40,566 bases of DNA from Hydrogenophaga sp. (GTDB lineage: Bacteria; Pseudomonadota; Gammaproteobacteria; Burkholderiales; Burkholderiaceae_C): the NCBI RefSeq assembly GCF_028698005.1, contig NZ_JAQVEJ010000007.1, positions 1 to 40,566 on the forward strand. The letters run 5' to 3'. A program made the translations under genes and the position numbers. The notes under the pieces are model-generated. The model ran no database searches and was not told the origin of the DNA. It saw only the letters and a program-made list of their open reading frames with translations. This document shows positions 7,751 through 18,199 of the stretch, piece by piece. Position 1 is the stretch's first letter. Every line of letters starts with the position of its first letter.

Positions 7751-8194
7751 TCAGCCGGCGAAGACGCCCGCCAGGCTGGCAAAGCCCTTGACCTCGATCG
7801 GGTTGCCGAAGGGGTCGCAGAAGAACATCGTCCACTGCTCGCCGGCCTCGCCCGGGAAGCGCACGTGCGGCCTGATCACGAAATCGGTGCCGGCGGCCTC
7901 CAGCCGCTGCGCCAGCGCCTGCCATGCGGGCAGCAACAGGACCAGCCCGAAGTGCGGCATCGGTACCAGGTGTTCGCCGACCCGGCCGGTACGGCTGGTC
8001 TGGAACGGCTGGCCCAGGTGCAGTGAGATCTGGTGGCTGAAGAAGTCGAAGTCCACCCAGGTGTCGGTGCTGCGGCCTTCACGGCAGCCCAGCACGCCGC
8101 CGTAGAAGCGGCGCGCCTCGTCCAGGTCGCTGACGTGGAAGGCCAGGTGGAACAGGCTGCGCGCCGGCAGCGTGGCGTGGGTGTCGTCGCTCAT
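7751..8194 (-). CDS. VOC (glyoxalase/bleomycin-resistance superfamily) protein
   Basis: 147 residues. The start MSDDTHATLPARSLFHLAFHVSDLDEARRFYGGVLGC gives the first beta-alpha-beta-beta-beta module with a metal-ligand His (LAFHV). The second module includes HFGLVLLLP and the ending WTMFFCDPFGNPIEVKGF, with the usual Asp-Pro-x-Gly-Asn-x-x-E signature. A single VOC domain normally dimerises to form a metal site. Substrate is unknown. The gene converges with the FAH gene (54 bp) and is divergent from phaM (121 bp). Confidence 0.85.
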   Translation of the reverse strand: MSDDTHATLPARSLFHLAFHVSDLDEARRFYGGVLGCREGRSTDTWVDFDFFSHQISLHLGQPFQTSRTGRVGEHLVPMPHFGLVLLLPAWQALAQRLEAAGTDFVIRPHVRFPGEAGEQWTMFFCDPFGNPIEVKGFASLAGVFAG

Positions 8195-8257
8195 CGGATC
8201 AGCATAGCAAAACGCCAGCCCCGGCGTGCGCGAAGCTGTGGCATCCTTGTGTGAACG

Positions 8258-8281
8258 CCGGCCCCCGCGCTGCGGGGCCGG
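8258..8281. other. GC hairpin in the phaM leader
   Basis: Perfect 8-bp arms CCGGCCCC and GGGGCCGG with an 8-nt loop, ending 34 bp before the phaM start. There is no T-run, so it is more likely an mRNA leader structure or chance GC pairing than a terminator. Confidence 0.35.
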
Positions 8282-8315
8282 TGAAACGGCACAACCACCC
8301 TCACAGGAGACGCCC

Positions 8316-9029
8316 ATGACCCAGGCCAGCGAATTCGGCAAGTTCATCCCCGGTTTCGACTTCCTGCAGAACCTGGCGGGCCAGGCCACCTCGGGCGTGG
8401 CCCAGGGGTTCGGCCAGGGTCTGCCGTCACTGCCCCAGTTGTCGAGCTGGGTCGCACCGACCTTCAACGTCGAGGAGCTGGAAAAACGCATTGGCGAGCT
8501 CAGGGCGGTGCACTTCTGGCTCGACAACAATGCCAAGGCGCTGGCGGCCACCATCCAGGCGCTGGAGGTCCAGAAGATGACCCTGGCCACGCTCAAGACC
8601 ATGAATGTCAGCCTGGGCGACGTGGCCGAGGCACTCCAGGTCAAGCCGGCGGGCGCGGCGGCCGGCGCCGCGGCACCGGGCGGCAAGACGCCGTTCGCCG
8701 GGCTGGAGGTGCCCGAGCGTACCTACGGCCAGGCGGCCACCAAGCCTGCGGCACGGCGCAAGGCGGCGCCCCGCAAGGCGGCGGCCCAGGCCGCCACCGG
8801 CGAGGCGGCGGCGGTCGATCCGATGCAATGGTGGGGCGCCCTGACGCAGCAATTCCAGCAGATCGCGTCCCAGGCCATGCAGGACGTGGCCCAGAAGGCC
8901 GCGCCCGGCCAGACGGCCGATGCACCGGCGCCGGGCCGTGGCCAGGCCGCCGCACGCAAGGGCCGCGCGCCATCCTCACCGGCTCCGGCAAAGGGCCGGT
9001 CTGCCACCCGGCGGCGCTCCGCTTCCTAG
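8316..9029 (+). CDS. phaM: PhaM-type polyhydroxyalkanoate granule regulatory protein
   Basis: 237 residues. CAGGAG lies 8 nt before the ATG. The N-terminal half carries the PhaM pattern: FGKFIPGFDFLQNLAG, SWVAPTFNVEELEKRIGELRAVHFWLDNNAKALAATIQALEVQKMTL split by short turns. The C-terminal half is rich in Ala/Lys/Arg/Pro (AARRKAAPRKAAAQAA and RSATRRRSAS), resembling histone-like DNA-binding tails. In Cupriavidus, PhaM activates the PHA synthase PhaC and links granules to the nucleoid; the same role is likely here. It implies that the organism stores polyhydroxyalkanoate. Confidence 0.85.
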   Translation: MTQASEFGKFIPGFDFLQNLAGQATSGVAQGFGQGLPSLPQLSSWVAPTFNVEELEKRIGELRAVHFWLDNNAKALAATIQALEVQKMTLATLKTMNVSLGDVAEALQVKPAGAAAGAAAPGGKTPFAGLEVPERTYGQAATKPAARRKAAPRKAAAQAATGEAAAVDPMQWWGALTQQFQQIASQAMQDVAQKAAPGQTADAPAPGRGQAAARKGRAPSSPAPAKGRSATRRRSAS

Positions 9030-9033
9030 AGCC

Positions 9034-10311
9034 ATGCGGCGCTTCCCCCTCGCCCACGCCACGCACCCGCAGTGGCGCATGGCCGCCGCGCTGGTGGTGG
9101 CCCAGTTGCATGCCCAGATGGCCTTGCCCGGGTACGCCGCCGATCCGCCGCTGGGCCTGCTGTACATCACCGACCGCTATGCGCCACACGCGCAGGACAT
9201 CCTGGACTACCTGTCCGACGAGTTGCCCGGGATCAGGGACTGGGTCGGGACGGTCGGCGTCGGCATCTGCGCCACGGGGGTGGAGTACGTCGACGAACCG
9301 GCCATGGCCGTGCTGGCCTGTGACCTGCCCCCCGAGCAGTACCGCGTGTTCAGCGGGGTGGCGCCGCTGCCGGCCAGCGGTCACGACGGCGCGGGCTTCC
9401 AGGCCCACACGGCGCTGGTGCATGCCGACGGCGCCACGCCCGACCTGGCCGAGTTGCTGACCGACCTGGCCGACCGCACCCGCACCGGTTACCTGTTCGG
9501 GGGCCTGCCCAGCAGCCGCTGGGGTGCGGTGCAGTTTGCCCGCGGTGACCGTGGCCAGCCCGGGCAGCGCGTGGCCGGCGGCGTGTTGGACGGTGGCCTC
9601 AGCGGCGTGGCCTTCGGGCCGCAGGTCGAGGTCTTTTCGCGTGTGACGCAGGGAGCGCAGCCGATCGGCCCGTCGCACACCATCACCCGTGCCGAGAGCA
9701 ACGTGGTCCTCGAACTTGATCGGCAGCCGGCGCTGGATCTGCTGCTGGCCGAGGCCGGTATCGACCTGGGTCAACCCCAGGTGGCCGTCGGCCGGCTGCG
9801 TGAGGTGCTGGTGGGCCTGTCAGGGCCGATGGCCCGCCACGCCGACGGCATGCCGCAGGTGCGCGGCCAGTTTGGTGACGAGGTCGAGGTGCGCCACATC
9901 ATCGGTCTGGACCCGGCGCGCCGTGGCGTGGCGATCGCCCACCGGCCCGAGGAGGGCATGCGCCTGGCCTTTTGCGAGCGTCACGTGGCCGCGGCACGGG
10001 CCGATCTGGTGCGCATCTGCACCGAGATCCGCGAGGAGCTCGAGCCCGAGGCCGTCGGTCTGGACGCGGTTTCTTCGCTGCTGGCCGGCGGCACCGATGG
10101 CGGCACGGCGGCACCATGGCGCATGCGGGGGGCGGTCTATGTGAGCTGCTCCGGCCGGGGTGGTCCCCATTTCGGCGGCGACAGCGCCGAACTGCAGATC
10201 GTGCGCCGGGCGCTGGGCGATGTACCGCTGGTGGGCTTCTTCGCCGGTGGCGAAATCGCGCGCCACCACCTGTACGGCTACACCGGTGTGCTGACGGTGT
10301 TCGTGGCGTAG
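9034..10311 (+). CDS. FIST domain (FIST_N/FIST_C) sensory protein
   Basis: 425 residues, starting 4 bp after the phaM stop codon. The N-terminal FIST domain contains GLLYITDRYAPHAQDILDYL, VGVGICATGVEY and GYLFGGLPSSRWGAVQFARG. The C-terminal part ends with VYVSCSGRGGPHFGGDSAEL and VPLVGFFAGGEIARHHLYGY, the classic FIST_C ending. FIST domains are proposed small-ligand sensors, often linked to signalling proteins; here the domain stands alone. Downstream lies a membrane zinc-ribbon protein that may be a partner. Ligand and output are unknown. Confidence 0.88.
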   Translation: MRRFPLAHATHPQWRMAAALVVAQLHAQMALPGYAADPPLGLLYITDRYAPHAQDILDYLSDELPGIRDWVGTVGVGICATGVEYVDEPAMAVLACDLPPEQYRVFSGVAPLPASGHDGAGFQAHTALVHADGATPDLAELLTDLADRTRTGYLFGGLPSSRWGAVQFARGDRGQPGQRVAGGVLDGGLSGVAFGPQVEVFSRVTQGAQPIGPSHTITRAESNVVLELDRQPALDLLLAEAGIDLGQPQVAVGRLREVLVGLSGPMARHADGMPQVRGQFGDEVEVRHIIGLDPARRGVAIAHRPEEGMRLAFCERHVAAARADLVRICTEIREELEPEAVGLDAVSSLLAGGTDGGTAAPWRMRGAVYVSCSGRGGPHFGGDSAELQIVRRALGDVPLVGFFAGGEIARHHLYGYTGVLTVFVA

Positions 10312-10376
10312 GGCTGCGCCGCCGCCAGGGTGACCCCGGGGCGGTGTATCGTGCGCGCTGGAGGAGAAAACACATC

Positions 10377-11420
10377 ATGAGCAATGCCTTGCGGCTGTCT
10401 GAAAAATGGTTCCGCCGCGGCCTGTGGCTGGTCGCCTTCCTGTTCGCATGGTTCCTGACCGGGCTGGGCAGCACCATCGTTGGCGATCTGCCCAAGGTCG
10501 AGCAGCAGCGTTCGCTGAACGACTTCATGGACGCCAGCCGGGCGCCCGCACTGCGCCAGACGATCCAGGACGCCGGCCAGGCGGACGACGAGGCGCGTGC
10601 CGCGCTGGACCAGGCCCAGCTCAAGCTGCAGGTGGCGCGTGCCGACAACCAGGCCGCACGCGAGACCTTCAGCAACTGGCTGGCGACCCGGCGCGCCACG
10701 GCGCAGGGCGAGCACGATGACGAACTGGTGCGGCGTACGCGCGAGCTCGATGCGCTGCGACAGGTCGAACGCGAGGCCCAGGCGGCCGTGCAGCAACAGC
10801 AGCAGGCCGGGCTGGATGCGCGTCAGCGCCTGGAGCGTGCGCAGGCCGAACTGGGCCAGCTCGAGAGGCAGGCGCGCGAGGCCTACGAGCGCGCCCGGCG
10901 CGCGCAGGAGTTGCGCGTGTTCGGCTATCGGCTGGCGCTGACCCTGCCGCTGCTGCTGGTGGCCGGCTGGCTGTTCAAGCGGCACCGCAAGGGCGCGTCG
11001 TGGCCCTTCGTGTGGGGCTTCATCTTCTTTGCGCTGTTTGCCTTCTTTGTCGAACTGGTGCCTTACCTGCCCAGTTACGGCGGCTACGTGCGCTATATCG
11101 TCGGCATCGTGCTCACGGTGATCGGCGGGCGCTACGCCATCCAGGCCCTGCAGCGCTACCTGGAGCGCCAGCAGCAGGCCGAGGCCCAGCCCGACAACCA
11201 GCGCCGCAGGCAGTTGGACTACGACCTGGCGCAGGCGCGACTGACCAAGAACGTCTGTCCCGGCTGTGAGCGCGCGGTGGATCTGAAGGATGGCAAGACC
11301 GACTTCTGCCCGCACTGCGGCCTGTGCCTGTTCGACCGCTGCGGCCACTGCCAGACCCGCAAGAGCGCCTTTGCGCGTTACTGTTTCTCGTGCGGCACGG
11401 CCGCGGACGCGCGGGACTGA
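10377..11420 (+). CDS. Coiled-coil membrane protein with C-terminal double zinc ribbon
   Basis: 347 residues. GGAGGA lies about 10 nt before the ATG. Domains in order: membrane helix (about 15-36); a long Gln/Arg/Glu/Ala-rich coiled coil (about 45-180), which would face the periplasm; three more hydrophobic helices (about 183-260); then a cytoplasmic tail with four Cys pairs (CPGC, CPHC plus CGHC, CFSC), i.e. a double zinc ribbon. I do not recognise a named function; related Burkholderiales proteins are annotated vaguely. The gene is 65 bp after the FIST gene on the same strand and converges with the MFS gene. Transmembrane sensing or scaffolding is only a guess. Confidence 0.75.
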   Translation: MSNALRLSEKWFRRGLWLVAFLFAWFLTGLGSTIVGDLPKVEQQRSLNDFMDASRAPALRQTIQDAGQADDEARAALDQAQLKLQVARADNQAARETFSNWLATRRATAQGEHDDELVRRTRELDALRQVEREAQAAVQQQQQAGLDARQRLERAQAELGQLERQAREAYERARRAQELRVFGYRLALTLPLLLVAGWLFKRHRKGASWPFVWGFIFFALFAFFVELVPYLPSYGGYVRYIVGIVLTVIGGRYAIQALQRYLERQQQAEAQPDNQRRRQLDYDLAQARLTKNVCPGCERAVDLKDGKTDFCPHCGLCLFDRCGHCQTRKSAFARYCFSCGTAADARD

Positions 11421-11438
11421 ACGCGCTCAGGCGCGTTC
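11419..11438. terminator. Hairpin between convergent genes
   Basis: Perfect 8-bp arms GAACGCGC and GCGCGTTC with a TCAG loop span both stop codons of the convergent zinc-ribbon and MFS genes, which are 6 bp apart. No T-run follows on either strand. A shared 3'-end structure is plausible; intrinsic termination is doubtful. Confidence 0.35.
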
Positions 11439-12620
11439 GCGCCACAGCGGGCGCAGGGCCCACAGCCCCAGTGCCGGGCCGATGGCCAGGCCTGTGATCA
11501 GCCAGCCCAGCGGCATGTGTTCGCTCAACTGCACGAACAGCACGATGCTGAGGCTGCTGATGGCGAAGCCGATGCTGTTGGTGAGGGTCAGCACACTGCC
11601 GACGGCGTGCGGCGGTGCGTTGCGGGCCGTGAGAGCCGAGAACTGGGGTGAATCGCCCGAGACGGTGATGCCCCACAGCAGCAGCCAGGCGTAGAACAGG
11701 ACGTCGGTCGCCTGGATGAGCCAGGGCGCCAGCAGGCAGCACAGGCCGCTGATCGCCAGTTGCGTGCCGGCCACGCGGGCGCTGCCCCAGCGCGGCGCCA
11801 GGGCGCCGCCCACCACGCAGCCGATGGCGCCGCCGCCGAGCACGGCAAACGCGGTCCACGAGAGGGCAAGCCCTTCCAGCCGCGTGGCCAGGACCATGGG
11901 CACCAGCACCCACATGGTGTAGAGCTCCCACATGTGTCCGAAGTAGCCCAGCACCGAGCTGCGCACGCGTGCGTCGGTGCCGATGGCGGCCAGTGCCCGC
12001 CACTGCAGCGTGCTGACGTGGGCGACGGCGTGTGGCGGCTCGGGCAGCGCGGCGTAGAGCAGGATGCCGCCGGCCGCCACCAGGGCGGCCACGCCGATCA
12101 TGATCGACTGCCAGGGCAGGGTGTCGCCGCCGATCGCGCGCAGCGCATGGGCGCTGGCCGAGCCCAGGATCAGCGCGCCGATCAGCATGCCCAGGGCCGG
12201 GCCCAGCCCGCGCGGAAACCATTGCGATGCGATTTTCATGCCCACCGGATAGATGCCGGCCAGGAAGAAGCCGGAGGCAAAGCGCCAGGCCAGCAGGGCA
12301 CCATAGTGCGAGATGGTGGCCCAGGCCCCGACGGTGCACGCGGCGCCGGCCAGCGTGCAGACGAGGAACACGGCACGGGCCGGGAATCGGTCGGCGATGG
12401 CCAGCAGCGCGAAGAACAGCGTGCCGGCGATGAAGCCGGTCTGCAGCGTGGAGGTGAGGGTGCCCACCGCCGTGGCCGGCCAGCCGAAGGCGCGCTGCAG
12501 GTCGGGCATGACGGCATTGACCGCGAACCACAGCGAGGTACCGGCGAACTGCGCGATGACCAGCACCGGCAGAACGCGGGCAGGGGCGGCGGCGGAGGTG
12601 GGTGGAGGTGTCGTCGTCAC
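11427..12620 (-). CDS. Major facilitator superfamily transporter
   Basis: 397 residues from a GTG start. About 12 hydrophobic helices are visible in two halves separated by a loop around 190-210. Typical MFS pieces include AFGWPATAVGTLTSTLQTGFIAG in the first pair of helices, the loop A-x-x-D-R-F-P-A-R between helices 2 and 3 (motif A-like), and RFASGFFLAGIYPVGMKIA in helix 4. The substrate is not readable. It is the last gene of the minus-strand run tgt-proQ/FinO-MFS, 45 bp after the ProQ gene. Confidence 0.85.
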   Translation of the reverse strand: MTTTPPPTSAAAPARVLPVLVIAQFAGTSLWFAVNAVMPDLQRAFGWPATAVGTLTSTLQTGFIAGTLFFALLAIADRFPARAVFLVCTLAGAACTVGAWATISHYGALLAWRFASGFFLAGIYPVGMKIASQWFPRGLGPALGMLIGALILGSASAHALRAIGGDTLPWQSIMIGVAALVAAGGILLYAALPEPPHAVAHVSTLQWRALAAIGTDARVRSSVLGYFGHMWELYTMWVLVPMVLATRLEGLALSWTAFAVLGGGAIGCVVGGALAPRWGSARVAGTQLAISGLCCLLAPWLIQATDVLFYAWLLLWGITVSGDSPQFSALTARNAPPHAVGSVLTLTNSIGFAISSLSIVLFVQLSEHMPLGWLITGLAIGPALGLWALRPLWRERA

Positions 12621-12665
12621 CCGCGCATTGTGCGGCGAAGAACGCCTTCGCCGGTGTCGCCCTGG

Positions 12666-13310
12666 TCAGGCCAGGGTGCGTCGCACCTCGTCCAGGGGCA
12701 GGCCGTAGCTGCCGGCGAAGTCCTCGACGCTCATGCCGCTGGCGGCGAAGGCACGCCGCAGCGCTTCGGCGCGGGCGGCACGGCTGCCCGCCTCGGCCAG
12801 TGCCTCGAGCGTGAGGGTGTTGATCGCCTCGTCGCGGCCCAGCACCTTCTCGACATAGGCCTCGCGGCTCAGACCCGAGGCCTCGAAGGCCTGCGCCAGG
12901 CGCCGCAGCAATTTGGGGCGCAGGTCTTCGGCGCTGCGCTGCTGGCGGCGGCGGAACACCTCGACCAGGGCGTGGTGCACGTGCTCGGGGGCCACGGCTT
13001 CCACCGGCTGCCCGTTCAGGTCGTGGCGCTGCGCACCGCTGGCGACGGCATTCAGGTAGCGGGTGGAGCGCGTGTGCAGGGCCAGGGCCGCCTTCAGGCC
13101 GTCCTTGTCCAGTTCGCTGCCGTGGGCGGCCAGCAGATCCTGGTAGATGCCGCGCTTGAGCGGTCGCAGCGTTTCACCGAACAGCGCAGGGTAAAGCTCG
13201 GCCAGGCGCGTCAGCACGGGGTGTTGTCGGGCCGGCTGGTTGCCCGGGCGCGCTGCCTGGGGCCGCCGCTGGCGCTGGCGGGCTTTCGAGGGGGTGTTGT
13301 CGGAGGTCAT
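12666..13310 (-). CDS. ProQ/FinO domain RNA-binding protein
   Basis: 214 residues. A basic, disordered N-terminus (KARQRQRRPQAARPGNQPAR) precedes the FinO/ProQ fold (about 32-130). Segments LAELYPALFGETLRPLKRGI, LHTRSTRYLNAVASGAQRHDLNG and EHVHHALVEVFRRR are characteristic. The last ~80 residues are helical and do not resemble the E. coli ProQ C-terminal domain. Proteins of this class bind structured sRNAs and mRNA 3' ends as RNA chaperones. The gene starts 17 bp after tgt on the same strand. Confidence 0.88.
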   Translation of the reverse strand: MTSDNTPSKARQRQRRPQAARPGNQPARQHPVLTRLAELYPALFGETLRPLKRGIYQDLLAAHGSELDKDGLKAALALHTRSTRYLNAVASGAQRHDLNGQPVEAVAPEHVHHALVEVFRRRQQRSAEDLRPKLLRRLAQAFEASGLSREAYVEKVLGRDEAINTLTLEALAEAGSRAARAEALRRAFAASGMSVEDFAGSYGLPLDEVRRTLA

Positions 13311-13327
13311 GGTGTCGGGTTGATCGC

Positions 13328-15051
<1,724 letters not shown>

Positions 15052-15078
15052 GCGCGCAGGCGCCGTCGGCGAAGACCC

Positions 15079-15219
15079 TTATGCGCTGATGGTGCTGCCG
15101 GCCACGGGCAGCGGCTGGGCCGGTGCGCCGTCCGAATGGTCCCACCCCCAGGCGAGCAGCAGGGCCAGGCCGACGGACAGCAGGAGGGCGAAGCCGAGGC
15201 GGGTGAGGATTTCGATCAC
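15079..15219 (-). CDS. Possible small membrane protein
   Basis: 46 codons from GTG. The predicted product begins with VIEILTRLGFALLLSVGL, continues as a single hydrophobic helix to about residue 24, and has a short polar tail. This topology is common for real small membrane proteins, and the frame lies on the same strand as the LysR gene, 142 bp downstream of it. There is no convincing Shine-Dalgarno sequence and no homologue that I recognise, so it may be spurious. I see nothing else in the rest of this 15052-15361 spacer. Confidence 0.3.
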   Translation of the reverse strand: MIEILTRLGFALLLSVGLALLLAWGWDHSDGAPAQPLPVAGSTISA

Positions 15220-15361
15220 GTTGGCAGTCTGGCGGGTGGCAGGAACGCCGCCGATTGTGCGGGAATTCCGGCGCCGGTCCCGCGCACGGATCGCCCAAAT
15301 TGTTACGAAAGCTGAACGGATGTGCCAATCCGCCGGGCGGTGTGGCCTTTCGCCGACGGTC

Positions 15362-16291
15362 CTATGGGCCCCGCTCGGGCTGGCCGGGGCGGCCGAAGTG
15401 GCGGGCGATCAGTTCCCGGAGCCACTGGTGCCCCGGGTCGCGGTGCAGATGGGCGTGCCAGTACTGGCAGATGGTGCTGGTGGGTAGCCGCAGCGTCAGC
15501 GGGCGGCTGACCAGTTGCAGCGGGCCGGTGACGCGGTCGGCGAAGCGCTCGGGCACGGTGGCGACCAGGTCGGTGCCGGCCAGCACATGGCCCAGCGCCA
15601 CGTAGTGGGGTACGGTCAGGCACACCGCACGCCGGATGCCCAGACGGGCCAGGGATTCTTCCACGCGCTGGTGCGCGGTGCCGATGGACTCGACCTGAAC
15701 GTGCTGCGCCTGCCGGAACAGCGCGGCAGTGATCTGACGCGCCCTGGCGAGTGGATGCCCTTGCCGCATCAGCAGCACGTAGCGCTGGCGGAACAGTGCC
15801 TGCTGGAAAAAGCCCGCCTGCAGTTGCGGCAGGGAGCCCAGGGCCAGGTCCACGCGGCCGGTGGCCATGGCCTCGCGCAGGTCGGGTTCGGCCACCGTCA
15901 CGCAGCGCAGCGTCACGCCCGGCGCCTCACGCGCCAGCAGTTCCATCAGCACGGGCAAAAAATAGGTTTCGCCCACATCGGTCATCGCGGCGGTGAAGCG
16001 CCGCTCGCTGCCGGTCGGGTCGAACGAGGCGCGCACGTTGAGCGCGCCGTGCAAGGTATCCAGCGCCTGGGCCACCGGTTCGGCCAGTTGCAGGGCATAG
16101 GGCGTGGGCGCCATGCCGGCGGGGGTGCGCAGGAACAGCTCGTCACCCAGCAGCGTGCGCAGACGCCGCAGCGCGTTGCTGATGGCGGGCTGGCTCAGGC
16201 CCAGGCTGTCGGCGCTGCGCGAGACGCTGCGCTCGCGCATCAGGCGGTCGAACACCACCAGCAGGTTCAGGTCGATGTCGCCGAGGTCCAT
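15362..16291 (-). CDS. LysR family transcriptional regulator (divergent from Rieske oxygenase operon)
   Basis: 309 residues. The N-terminal LysR helix-turn-helix is clear (about 5-65: DLNLLVVFDRLMRERSVSRS, ADSLGLSQPAISNALRRL, LLGDELFLRTPAGM). The effector domain follows with FTAAMTDVGETYFLPVLM and DLALGSLPQLQAGFFQQ. This architecture resembles the NahR/NagR/NtdR group, which activates aromatic catabolic genes in response to salicylate or related acids. It is transcribed away from the oxygenase alpha gene, with a T-N11-A palindrome 10 bp from its own start. Autoregulation plus activation of the oxygenase is the natural inference. Confidence 0.88.
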   Translation of the reverse strand: MDLGDIDLNLLVVFDRLMRERSVSRSADSLGLSQPAISNALRRLRTLLGDELFLRTPAGMAPTPYALQLAEPVAQALDTLHGALNVRASFDPTGSERRFTAAMTDVGETYFLPVLMELLAREAPGVTLRCVTVAEPDLREAMATGRVDLALGSLPQLQAGFFQQALFRQRYVLLMRQGHPLARARQITAALFRQAQHVQVESIGTAHQRVEESLARLGIRRAVCLTVPHYVALGHVLAGTDLVATVPERFADRVTGPLQLVSRPLTLRLPTSTICQYWHAHLHRDPGHQWLRELIARHFGRPGQPERGP

Positions 16292-16300
16292 GCATCGATA

Positions 16301-16313
16301 TTCATGATATGAA
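16301..16313. promoter_or_regulatory. LysR-type T-N11-A operator
   Basis: TTCATGATATGAA is an inverted repeat (TTCAT/ATGAA around GAT) that matches the T-N11-A LysR box. It sits in the 107-bp divergent region close to the LysR start. A second looser inverted pair, GTTGTGC (16336-16342) and GCACAAC (16378-16384), lies nearer to the oxygenase start. Confidence 0.6.
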
Positions 16314-16398
16314 TTTGAATTATCACGGGAATTCCGTTGTGCGATATGCACCAGGACGCCATGATGGGCCCCGCGATGCACAACAACGGAGACGAGAC

Positions 16399-17706
16399 AT
16401 GAACCCTGAGGCCCCGACGGCCGGCGCCGGCCCGGATGCCCTGGCATGGGAGCTGGGTGGCACCAGCCGCATTCCCTTTGCCGTCTACACCGACGAGGAA
16501 CGCCACCGGCGCGAACTGGAACGGTTCTTCTACCGGGGCCACTGGTGCTACGTCGGCCTGGAGGCCGAGATCCCGAACCCGGGCGACTTCAAGCGCACCG
16601 TGGTGGGCGAGCGCTCGGTCATCATGACGCGCGCGGCCGACGGCGCCATCCATGTGGTGGAGAACGTCTGCGCGCACCGGGGCATGCGCTTCTGTCGCCA
16701 GCGCCATGGCAACGCGAAGGCGTTCGTCTGCCCCTACCACCAGTGGAGCTACCAGCTCGACGGCACGCTGCAGGGCGTGCCCTTCCGGCGCGGCGTGCGC
16801 CAGGACGGCAAGGTCAACGGGGGCATGCCGGCCGACTTCGACCCCGGGGACCACGCGCTGACCCGGCTCAAGGTGGCCACGCGCGGCGGCGTGGTGTTCG
16901 CCAGCTTCGACCACGAGGTCGAGTCGCTGGAGGACTACATGGGGCCGGCCATCCTCGCCTGCTTCGATCGCCTGTTCAACGGCCGCAAGCTCACCATCCT
17001 GGGCTACAACCGCCAGCGCATCCCGGGCAACTGGAAGCTGATGCAGGAGAACATCAAGGACCCCTATCACCCGGGCCTGCTGCACACCTGGTTCGTGACC
17101 TTCGGCCTCTGGCGTGCGGACAACAAGAGCCGGCTGGTCATGGATGCGCGCCACCGGCACGCGGCGATGATCTCCACCCGTGGCAGCGCCGGCCAGGCCA
17201 GCGGTCCGGCGGCGCAGGTGACGCAGGTGTCCAGCTTCAAGGACCGCATGCAACTGGAGGACCCGCGCTTTCTCGACATCGTGCCCGAGCCCTGGTGGCG
17301 CATGGGCGAGGAGATGCCGACCGCGGTGATGATGACGCTGTTCCCCAGCGTGATCCTGCAGCAGCAGGTCAACAGCGTGAGCACGCGCCACATCCAGCCC
17401 GACGGCCATGGCGCCTTCGATTTTGTCTGGACGCACTTCGGCTTCGAGGACGACACCGAGGAGATGACGCAGCGCCGCCTGCGCCAGGCCAACCTGTTCG
17501 GCCCGGCCGGCTTTGTCAGTGCCGACGATGGAGAGGTGATCGAGTTCTCGCAGCAGGCCTTCGACAGCAAGCCGCAGCACCGCGCGCTGGCGGAGCTGGG
17601 CGGGCGCGACGTGGGCAATACCGACCACATGGTGACCGAGACCCTGATCCGCGGCATGTACGCATACTGGCGCCAGGTGATGGAACAGCCGGAGGCAGGG
17701 CAATGA
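16399..17706 (+). CDS. Rieske non-haem iron aromatic ring-hydroxylating oxygenase, alpha subunit
   Basis: 435 residues. The Rieske [2Fe-2S] motif is CAHRG with CPYHQW (C-x-H, 17 residues, C-x2-H; around residues 92-116). The mononuclear iron site is [15 protein letters not shown] (D-x2-H-x4-H), and a further acidic ligand is expected towards the C-terminus. The sequence around the iron site looks to me most like the salicylate 5-hydroxylase (NagG) and anthranilate dioxygenase (AndAc) group; this is recollection, so the substrate is unproven. GGAG lies 8 nt before the ATG. The stop overlaps the beta-subunit start (ATGA). No reductase gene is nearby, so electrons must come from an enzyme encoded elsewhere. 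Confidence 0.92.
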   Translation: MNPEAPTAGAGPDALAWELGGTSRIPFAVYTDEERHRRELERFFYRGHWCYVGLEAEIPNPGDFKRTVVGERSVIMTRAADGAIHVVENVCAHRGMRFCRQRHGNAKAFVCPYHQWSYQLDGTLQGVPFRRGVRQDGKVNGGMPADFDPGDHALTRLKVATRGGVVFASFDHEVESLEDYMGPAILACFDRLFNGRKLTILGYNRQRIPGNWKLMQENIKDPYHPGLLHTWFVTFGLWRADNKSRLVMDARHRHAAMISTRGSAGQASGPAAQVTQVSSFKDRMQLEDPRFLDIVPEPWWRMGEEMPTAVMMTLFPSVILQQQVNSVSTRHIQPDGHGAFDFVWTHFGFEDDTEEMTQRRLRQANLFGPAGFVSADDGEVIEFSQQAFDSKPQHRALAELGGRDVGNTDHMVTETLIRGMYAYWRQVMEQPEAGQ

Positions 17707-18185
17707 ACGTGCTGGACAACGAGACCTTTCAGGCACTGCTCGCGCTGAACAGCGACTACGCCTCGGCCGTTGACAGCGGCAACTGGGACCTGTGGCCGGA
17801 CTTCTTTACCGCCGACGGCGTTTACAAGCTGCAGCCGCGCGAGAACCACGAGCGCGGCCTGCCGCTGGCCACGCTGGCCTTCGACAGCCGGGCCATGCTG
17901 CGCGACCGCGTCTACGGCATCAAGGAAACGCTGTTCCACGACCCGTACTACCAGCGTCACGTGGTGGGCGCGCCCATCGTGCGCCAGGTGGACGTGCAGG
18001 GCCGGCTGCACTGCGAGGCCAACTACGCGGTGTTCCGCACCAAGCTGGACGGCCCGAGCACCGTGTTCAACGTCGGCCGTTACCTGGACATCGTCGTGCG
18101 CACGCCCGACGGTCTGAAGTTCGCACAGCGTCTGTGCATCTACGACAGCGAGATGGTGCCCAACTCCATCATCTACCCGATCTGA
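17703..18185 (+). CDS. Aromatic ring-hydroxylating oxygenase, beta subunit
   Basis: 160 residues, typical for the family. The cone-shaped NTF2-like fold is suggested by [59 protein letters not shown] and a C-terminal [18 protein letters not shown]. The beta subunit has no catalytic metal and stabilises the alpha3beta3 hexamer. It is translationally coupled to the alpha gene by an ATGA overlap and is followed after 14 bp by the ferredoxin gene. It resembles NagH/AndAd-type small subunits. Confidence 0.9.
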   Translation: MNVLDNETFQALLALNSDYASAVDSGNWDLWPDFFTADGVYKLQPRENHERGLPLATLAFDSRAMLRDRVYGIKETLFHDPYYQRHVVGAPIVRQVDVQGRLHCEANYAVFRTKLDGPSTVFNVGRYLDIVVRTPDGLKFAQRLCIYDSEMVPNSIIYPI

Positions 18186-18199
18186 ACGAGAAAACCGCC

